Assembly (NCBI GenBank): GCA_949076555.1
Contig: CARUOB010000058.1
Location: 1 to 20,091 of the forward strand
Length of the DNA stretch: 20,091 nucleotides
Reading direction: 5' to 3'
Source of the DNA: an uncultured Lachnospiraceae bacterium
GTDB lineage: Bacteria > Bacillota > Clostridia > Lachnospirales > Lachnospiraceae
In this document: positions 15,120 through 20,091 of the stretch, piece by piece
How positions within the stretch are numbered: position 1 is the stretch's first letter
How the letters are laid out: the number at the start of each line of letters is the position of its first letter
Program-made: the position numbers and the translations under genes
Notes under the pieces: model-generated
Seen by the model: the letters and a program-made list of their open reading frames with translations, nothing else
Told to the model about the DNA's origin: nothing
The model's database searches: none

Positions 15120-15251
15120 GTCCATGCAGTACGGCTCAAAACAGAATGATGAAAGCTTGCTTTCAGCAGGCTGATTTTGAGCCGGACTATACGGCGAAAG
15201 CCGTACATGAGCGAAATTGACTCGAAGAGGCAATTTGCGAATGGCATGGAC
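15120..15251 (+). repeat. Structured intergenic repeat element, member 3 (M23-S41 spacer)
   Basis: Outer arms GTCCATGC (15120-15127) and GCATGGAC (15244-15251) pair perfectly. Inside: CGGCTCAAAA (15132-15141) with TTTTGAGCCG (15175-15184) around GAAAG/CTTTC (15151-15155 / 15160-15164); TACGGC-GAAA-GCCGTA (15190-15205), a GNRA tetraloop hairpin; and AAATTG (15214-15219) with CAATTT (15231-15236) around CTC/GAG. An alternative pairing GTACGGCT (15129-15136) with AGCCGTAC (15199-15206) competes with two of these. The stretch 15229-15244 matches the shared motif of members 1 and 2 (13 of 16 bases versus 8271-8286) and touches the right arm. Function is unknown. Confidence 0.6.
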
Positions 15252-15280
15252 GGGGTAAAATGATGAGGAGATGACCTGAT

Positions 15281-16648
15281 TTGGATTCAAGAAACAATAA
15301 CAATCGTTATTATAATGACTATCCCTATCCGGGGGACGGCCGCCAGACCAATCCCTATTATAATAGCGGTAATAACGGCGGCTCGGGTTTCTATAACGGC
15401 GGTTTGGCCCCGCAGCAGCCTTCTCAGCCGGGGGGTGGCAGTGGCGGCGGCAGCTTCCTGCTCGGAATGGTGCTGGGCGTTTTTCTTACAACGCTGATCT
15501 GCGGCTTCGTATTTGTGGGCATGAAAGTTTATGAAGCGGTGGACAGCAAGAACGTAGCGAAAAAGGGAACTGCGACCAGCATTGTCAGCGAGGAAACAGA
15601 TAAAAAGCTCGAAGCGATCGAGGACGTGATCGACGAGTATTATTATCAGGATGCGGATATCGATGTGGATACCATGACTGAAGGTATGTATAAGGGGATG
15701 GTAAATGCCCTTGGCGATCCTTATTCCGTCTATTACACGGAGGAGGAGTGGAATGACCTGATGCAGGAGACGGCCGGTATCTACTATGGCATCGGTGCGT
15801 ATCTGATGATCGATCCCAGCACGAGGCTTGGGAAAATATCGGGTGTTATAGAAAACACCCCCGCGGAGGAGGCGGGACTGCGTGCAGACGACCTGCTTTA
15901 CCTCGTGGATGGCGAGAGTACCATGGGCCTGGAACTTTCCGAGATTGTGTCCCGCATAAAGGGAGAGGAGGGCACAAAAGTCCACCTTACCATCTACCGG
16001 GAGGGGGAAGCGGACTATCTGGAAATAGACGTGGAACGGCGGCAGATCGAGGCGCCCACGGTCAAGTATGAGATACTTGAAAATGACATCGGATACATTC
16101 AGATTACCGAGTTCGATGATGTGACCACCGATCAGTTTACCGAGGCTCTGGCCGTGATTAAGGGTTCCGGCGCAAAGGGGCTTGTTCTTGACCTGCGGGG
16201 AAATCCCGGCGGCAGTCTGAACGTGGTGGTGGATATCGCCAGACAAATCCTGCCAAAGGGACTGATTGTCTACACCGAGGATAAGTACGGTGAGCGCGAC
16301 GAGTATACATGTGACGGCGAAAATGAGCTGGATATGCCGCTTGTGGTGCTAGTAAACGGCAATTCAGCCAGCGCGTCCGAGATTTTGGCGGGGGCGATCA
16401 AGGATTATGACAAAGGAACTCTGGTGGGGACGACTACCTTTGGCAAGGGCATTGTCCAGCGGGTACTGCCACTGACTGACGGTACGGCGCTGAAACTTAC
16501 GATCAGCGCGTACTATACGCCAAAAGGCAACAATATCCATGGGGTCGGCATCGAGCCGGACGTGGTATGCGAGTTCGACGGTGACGCTTACTATGATAAG
16601 GATGTGGATAACCAGTTGGAAAAAGCACTCGAGGTGCTGGGGGAGTAG
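15281..16648 (+). CDS. S41 carboxyl-terminal processing peptidase (CtpA/CtpB-like)
   Basis: A 455-residue membrane-anchored serine peptidase acting outside the membrane. Order: a low-complexity Asn/Gly/Tyr/Pro-rich cytoplasmic tail (1-57), one membrane span (59-82), a helical linker, a PDZ domain (about 165-250, with ISGVIENTPAEEAGLRADD) and the S41 core. The catalytic set is intact: S364 in NSASASEI, K389 in TFGKG and Q393, with the same spacing (25 and 4) as S309-K334-Q338 of B. subtilis CtpB. The start is TTG 15281 with AGGAG ten bases upstream. Neighbouring ftsEX and M23 genes suggest it trims a wall hydrolase or regulator, as Ctp proteases do elsewhere. The next gene follows after 6 nt. 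Confidence 0.93.
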   Translation: MDSRNNNNRYYNDYPYPGDGRQTNPYYNSGNNGGSGFYNGGLAPQQPSQPGGGSGGGSFLLGMVLGVFLTTLICGFVFVGMKVYEAVDSKNVAKKGTATSIVSEETDKKLEAIEDVIDEYYYQDADIDVDTMTEGMYKGMVNALGDPYSVYYTEEEWNDLMQETAGIYYGIGAYLMIDPSTRLGKISGVIENTPAEEAGLRADDLLYLVDGESTMGLELSEIVSRIKGEEGTKVHLTIYREGEADYLEIDVERRQIEAPTVKYEILENDIGYIQITEFDDVTTDQFTEALAVIKGSGAKGLVLDLRGNPGGSLNVVVDIARQILPKGLIVYTEDKYGERDEYTCDGENELDMPLVVLVNGNSASASEILAGAIKDYDKGTLVGTTTFGKGIVQRVLPLTDGTALKLTISAYYTPKGNNIHGVGIEPDVVCEFDGDAYYDKDVDNQLEKALEVLGE

Positions 16649-16654
16649 TGTGAT

Positions 16655-18769
16655 ATGGAGGCAAAAATAAAGGATTATCTTTATAAACACCGCGCTGCGC
16701 TGCTTTCGTGCATCCCGGCGCTGGTTATTTTTCTGCTTGCGACATACAGGCTGCCTGAGACAGGGCAGCCCATCCTGTTTAACGATGAGATCGGTTACTG
16801 GTCAAACAGCGCCTTTTTTCTGGGGATGGACTGGACGTCGGTGACGGGGAAGATCAATTATTATGCGTATGGATACAGTCTTCTTCTGATGCCTTTGCAG
16901 GTGATGGATGGGCTGTTTGGATGGGGTTGGGAGACGCTGTATCACGCGGCGGTGGTGCTGAACGGTCTGTTTCTTGTGATGAGCTATGGGATTGCGTTGA
17001 AACTTACCAAGCGCTATCTGCACGGAATGAACGGCGTTGTCCGGACGGCGGCCTGCTTTGTCGTATGCACTTACTCCGCATATCTCGTCTATGCGCATAT
17101 TGGCTGGACAGAGTGTACGCTGCTGTTTTTTTTCTGGCTGTTTCTTTATGTGATGATGCGGGTTACCGATCGGCCGACAGTGGCGAACCATATTGCACTG
17201 GCGGTGAATGCGTTCTACCTCTATATGGTGCATCAGCGTTCGCTGGGGATTGTGGTGACGGCGGTTCTGGTCGTGCTCTGTATGCGGATTTTGCGCAAAA
17301 ACCGCATGAGGGACACGGCGGCATTTTTGGGAAGCATGTATCTGTGCGGCCTCGTTCATGGTGCGGTCAAGTGGAATTTGCAGCATGTGAATTATCTGGG
17401 CGAGGAACCGGCGGCTTTTCAGGTGGTTGTGGGACATGCTTTTACGGGAACGGCGAAGCTGCTCTTTGCGGCAGGGCTTGTGCTGCTGTTGCTTTTGTAC
17501 CTGATAGAGAAAAGAAAGTATAAAATTGTGTTTGCGCTTTTCGCTGTGGGAATCCTGCTTGCGGCCGGACTGCTTTACGGAAGAGACAGTGGAGGCGGGG
17601 CGGAAAGCGCTGTGGTGGCGGATGCGGCGGCAGGTGCGGACGGTGAAGTCGTAGATGTACGCATCTCGGTGAATGACTTTTCTGGTCAATGGGGAGTGGT
17701 GCGCAACCTTATTACAGTGAATGGCTTGATCCGTCTGGGAATCAGCGTTGTAGGGAAATGGTTCTATCTGGCTTCGGCTACAGGCTTCGTGATTTGTTGG
17801 GGGATTGCGGGACTGTTTAAAAATGTGTGTATTCTGTGCAGGGACGGGGTGCTTTGGGTGTACCGGATATGCAGACGAAAGGGAGAAACACCCGAACAGA
17901 CGGAGGAAAAGGAGGCGCTGCTGTGCGAGAGAATCTGGCTGCTCGGCATGTTTGCAGCTTGGTTTTCCACGTTCATGATCAGTGCAATCTATAAAGAGGG
18001 CTTCTATAAAAACGATGACCTTTTTAACGGCAGATATGCCGAGTTTACGATCGGTTTTTTGCTGTTGTATGGTTTAAACTGCCTTATTAATGACAAAAAA
18101 TGGGTGCGCAAGCTGGTGCTGTGTGTGGTATTATATATCGCAGCAGGGCATTTGTGTCAGTATGCGATCGACGAGGTCGGCCGGACGGAATTTGAACTGG
18201 CGCACTGCGTCATGTTCGGGCGGATGGTCTGGAACTACGAGGTGCCGATTGGCAAGGTGCGGGTGGTGGAAGATCATATCTTTCCGCTTGCCATAGCCTT
18301 TTTCGCCGTACTGAAACCGTTGAGAGAGCGGTTCCCAAGAGTCGCGGCTGCAAGGGCAGTGCTGGCTATGGCGATTCCTTTCGTGGCATGGTCTTATCTG
18401 GGCAAGTCGATTGTGGACAATTATGTGGTCGTCAGGAATGAAAAGCAGGCGGAACCGCTGCCACAGTTTGCCACTTGGATAAATGTGCTGGACACGGGGG
18501 GAGGGAAGGAGATATACTATCTTCTGGATTCTGCAAACCAGAGACATGCCGGGGCGCTGCAATACATGCTGCAGGACAAGCCCGTCACAGTGACGTGGCT
18601 TGCGGATGTGCCTTTTACGGAAGATGCGTTCTATGTGGTGAAGCAGAATTACGTGGAGGAACAAAAGCTGCAGGAGAATTGTGTTATTGTCATGCATTCC
18701 CGGGGGTATATGCTTCTCATTAACAGAGATCAGGAGTTAATGGAAAGATGGAGGCCGTTTACAGATTGA
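16655..18769 (+). CDS. Large polytopic membrane protein, probable GT-C type glycosyltransferase
   Basis: A 704-residue membrane protein with about 11-13 hydrophobic spans, spread over residues ~15-590, and a soluble C-terminal part (about 600-704). The first outside loop has an acidic pair, D44-E45 (LFNDEIGYWS), the place and style of the catalytic acidic motif of GT-C transferases, which use polyprenyl-phosphate sugars. A hydrophilic stretch at about 308-350, rich in Ala, Gly, Asp and Val, is also extracytoplasmic if the topology is right. I do not recognise a specific family, so the call rests on topology, the acidic motif and the GT2 gene 49 nt downstream. The ribosome site GGGGGAG lies inside the end of the S41 gene. 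Confidence 0.6.
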   Translation: MEAKIKDYLYKHRAALLSCIPALVIFLLATYRLPETGQPILFNDEIGYWSNSAFFLGMDWTSVTGKINYYAYGYSLLLMPLQVMDGLFGWGWETLYHAAVVLNGLFLVMSYGIALKLTKRYLHGMNGVVRTAACFVVCTYSAYLVYAHIGWTECTLLFFFWLFLYVMMRVTDRPTVANHIALAVNAFYLYMVHQRSLGIVVTAVLVVLCMRILRKNRMRDTAAFLGSMYLCGLVHGAVKWNLQHVNYLGEEPAAFQVVVGHAFTGTAKLLFAAGLVLLLLLYLIEKRKYKIVFALFAVGILLAAGLLYGRDSGGGAESAVVADAAAGADGEVVDVRISVNDFSGQWGVVRNLITVNGLIRLGISVVGKWFYLASATGFVICWGIAGLFKNVCILCRDGVLWVYRICRRKGETPEQTEEKEALLCERIWLLGMFAAWFSTFMISAIYKEGFYKNDDLFNGRYAEFTIGFLLLYGLNCLINDKKWVRKLVLCVVLYIAAGHLCQYAIDEVGRTEFELAHCVMFGRMVWNYEVPIGKVRVVEDHIFPLAIAFFAVLKPLRERFPRVAAARAVLAMAIPFVAWSYLGKSIVDNYVVVRNEKQAEPLPQFATWINVLDTGGGKEIYYLLDSANQRHAGALQYMLQDKPVTVTWLADVPFTEDAFYVVKQNYVEEQKLQENCVIVMHSRGYMLLINRDQELMERWRPFTD

Positions 18770-18818
18770 GGAGGCTTGGGACGCTGCTGTAAATGAAGTG
18801 AGGGCAGGAGGCGGTTCG

Positions 18819-19808
18819 ATGAAACTGATTATACAAATACCGTGCTATAATGAAGCGGAGACGCTGGAGATCGCGTTAAACGAGCTGCCGAAGCAGATTG
18901 ACGGTGTGGATGAGATCGAGTATCTGATTATCAACGACGGCAGCGACGACGATACGGAGAAGGTGGCTCTGGAATGGGGTGTGCACTATATTGTGCACTT
19001 TAAACGCAATCTGGGACTGGCCAAGGGCTTTCTGGCCGGGATCGATCTGGCGCTGCGCCACGGGGCAGATATCATTGTCAACACGGACGCGGACAATCAA
19101 TATTGCGGGGCGGATATTGAAAAGCTGATCCGGCCGATTCTGGATCGGGAGGCGGATATCGTGATCGGTGAGCGGCCCATCGAGGACAATGCGGAGTTTT
19201 CTTATGTCAAGAAAAAGCTGCAGCGGTTCGGCAGTTTTGTGGTGAGACTGGCATCCAAGACCGACATACCCGACGCGCCCAGCGGTTTCCGGGCCTACAG
19301 CCGGAAGGCGGCCATGCGTGTGAATGTACATAACGAGTATACCTACACGCTGGAAACTATCGTTCAGGCGGGCAGAAATAAGATGGCGATCACTTCGGTG
19401 CCCGTCAAGACGAATCCGGAACTTCGAAAGTCCAGGTTGATGCACTCCATTTTCGACTACGTAAAGAAGTCTATGCTGACGATCCTTCGGGCGGTATTGA
19501 TGTACAGGCCCCTGCGTGTGTTCACTATTTTGGGGACAACCGCCATGGCGGGCGGCGTCGCGATCGGAATCAGGTTCATGATCTTCTTCTTTCAAGGAAA
19601 TGGCGGCGGTCATACCCAGTCGTTGATTCTGGCGGCAATGCTGATTATCATTGGCAGTCAGACCTTTGTCACCGGACTGCAGGCGGATATCATATCGGCG
19701 AACCGCAAGCTTCTGGAAGACATTCAGTATCGTGTAAAGAAGCTGGAACTGGGATTATTAGATCCGGAGGGCAAGGCGATAGAGAAAGAAGGTGAGAAAC
19801 AGGATTAG
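18819..19808 (+). CDS. GT2 glycosyltransferase, polyprenyl-phosphate sugar synthase-like, with two C-terminal membrane spans
   Basis: A 329-residue family 2 glycosyltransferase. The GT-A domain has IPCYNEAETL (7-16), the nucleotide-binding INDGSDDDT (38-46), the metal-binding D90-A-D92 in NTDADNQY and PSGFRAYSR (154-162). The segment TNPELRKSRLMHSIFDYVKKSMLTILR, followed by two hydrophobic spans (about 233-258 and 268-288), is typical of DPM-synthase/GtrB-like enzymes that put a sugar on a lipid phosphate at the inner membrane face. The C-terminus is charged. ATG 18819 has AGGAGG seven bases upstream; an in-frame GTG at 18798 would add seven residues and lacks such a site. The donor sugar is unknown; pairing with the upstream GT-C-like protein is likely. 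Confidence 0.88.
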   Translation: MKLIIQIPCYNEAETLEIALNELPKQIDGVDEIEYLIINDGSDDDTEKVALEWGVHYIVHFKRNLGLAKGFLAGIDLALRHGADIIVNTDADNQYCGADIEKLIRPILDREADIVIGERPIEDNAEFSYVKKKLQRFGSFVVRLASKTDIPDAPSGFRAYSRKAAMRVNVHNEYTYTLETIVQAGRNKMAITSVPVKTNPELRKSRLMHSIFDYVKKSMLTILRAVLMYRPLRVFTILGTTAMAGGVAIGIRFMIFFFQGNGGGHTQSLILAAMLIIIGSQTFVTGLQADIISANRKLLEDIQYRVKKLELGLLDPEGKAIEKEGEKQD

Positions 19809-19832
19809 GTAATGTTTCAGCATTGTGATGTT

Positions 19833-19866
19833 TTTTTGTGCAGGAAAAGGACATTATGCACAAAAA
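19833..19866 (+). terminator. Terminator-like hairpin after the GT2 gene
   Basis: TTTTTGTGCA (19833-19842) pairs perfectly with TGCACAAAAA (19857-19866) around a 14-nt loop, followed by TGTATTTTTT. It lies 24 nt after the GT2 stop and upstream of a new promoter, so it probably closes the envelope operon. The stem is AT-rich, so moderate efficiency is expected, and it could instead be an operator-like dyad. Confidence 0.6.
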
Positions 19867-19888
19867 TGTATTTTTTCGAGGACAATGC

Positions 19889-19917
19889 TTGTGAAATCGG
19901 GAATAAAGTTTTATAAT
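19889..19917 (+). promoter_or_regulatory. Sigma-A type promoter for the last, cut-off gene
   Basis: TTGTGA (19889-19894) and a perfect TATAAT (19912-19917) have the ideal 17-nt spacing. Transcription would start near 19924, giving a ~47-nt leader with a strong GGAGGAGAGAG ribosome site ahead of ATG 19971. Confidence 0.75.
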
Positions 19918-19970
19918 CAATGATAGTGTCAACAAATATCAAAAAAATAATTTAGTGGAGGAGAGAGACA

Positions 19971-20091
19971 ATGAGAAGTGTGAAAAAGTTGCTTAAAAAA
20001 GCAATGGTGTTTACGCTGACAGCAGCAATGCTGGTCGGGACGCCGTTGACGGCATCTGCAGCGCCTCTTAACAGTGTGTACAGTATAACAG
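19971..20091 (+). CDS. Secreted protein, N-terminus only (runs off the window)
   Basis: Forty residues are visible from ATG 19971, beginning MRSVKKLLKKAMVFTLTAAM. They form a textbook signal peptide: five or six lysine/arginine residues, a hydrophobic core and a probable signal peptidase I site around TASA-AP. The GGAGGAGAGAG ribosome site and consensus-like promoter suggest strong expression. There is a small chance it is a wall-bound or Ig-like repeat protein, common behind such leaders in Clostridia, but nothing in the 40 residues shows function. Confidence 0.85.
   Translation, partial: MRSVKKLLKKAMVFTLTAAMLVGTPLTASAAPLNSVYSIT

Noticed and set aside
14136..15290. Long minus-strand ORF (384 codons) opposite the M23 gene
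   Set aside because: It is antisense to a well-supported gene and its residues look like reverse-frame translation (His/Leu/Arg-rich, no domain); similar long antisense ORFs occur opposite ftsX and the S41 gene because of codon bias.
1..20091. tRNA, rRNA, insertion sequences, prophage or defence-system genes
   Set aside because: No clover-leaf-like gene, transposase, integrase, phage or defence protein motif was seen in any frame; every long coherent ORF is accounted for by the listed genes.

Overview
The window looks like a chromosomal segment of an anaerobic, Gram-positive Clostridia bacterium, most likely a Lachnospiraceae member. This is inferred from family content and style only: a complete [FeFe]-hydrogenase maturase set (HydE, HydG, HydF), a YjfB-type motility-associated small protein, a CvfB-like S1 protein, FtsEX with an M23 hydrolase and an S41 peptidase, good Shine-Dalgarno sites and moderately high GC. 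No rRNA, tRNA, insertion sequence, phage gene or CRISPR array is visible.

Layout. (1) 1-3036: the 3' end of a sugar ABC transporter operon, with a cut-off RbsA/MglA-type tandem ATPase and two different RbsC/YtfT/YjfF-type permeases, closed by a strong hairpin at 3085-3120. (2) 3269-10412: a consensus-like promoter, a terminator-like hairpin inside a possible short leader ORF, then hydE, hydG, hydF, an acyl-ACP thioesterase, a cvfB-like gene and a CPBP/CAAX membrane protease, all on the plus strand. Gaps are 93, 175, 1 and 222 nt, then an 11-nt overlap. (3) 10504-10809: a lone minus-strand yjfB-like gene with its own promoter and terminator. (4) 11000-12088: a CdaR/PucR-type regulator, followed by 151 nt dense in mutually exclusive stems. 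(5) 12240-19808: a cell-envelope block of ftsE, ftsX (11-nt overlap), a secreted coiled-coil M23 hydrolase, an S41 C-terminal processing peptidase, a polytopic GT-C-like membrane protein and a GT2 polyprenyl-phosphate-sugar synthase-like glycosyltransferase, ending at a hairpin near 19833-19866. (6) 19889-20091: a strong promoter and the start of a secreted protein that runs off the window.

How the genes work together. HydE, HydG and HydF together build the 2Fe subcluster of [FeFe]-hydrogenase; no structural hydrogenase gene lies in the window. FtsEX is known in other bacteria to gate a coiled-coil peptidoglycan hydrolase from across the membrane, and the M23 protein next to it is the obvious partner. 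The adjacent S41 peptidase may process that system. The GT2/GT-C pair resembles systems that load a sugar on a lipid carrier inside and transfer it outside.

The least expected signal is non-coding. Three intergenic spacers (hydG-hydF, thioesterase-cvfB, M23-S41) carry long nested stems that share a 16-nt motif close to or touching the right arm (GCGATTTTKCGAATGG in two, a 13/16 match in the third). Two of them also share CTGAGGG at the left arm. The second spacer also has a 46-bp perfect direct repeat, each copy a hairpin, 153 bp apart. These look like members of a dispersed structured intergenic repeat family.
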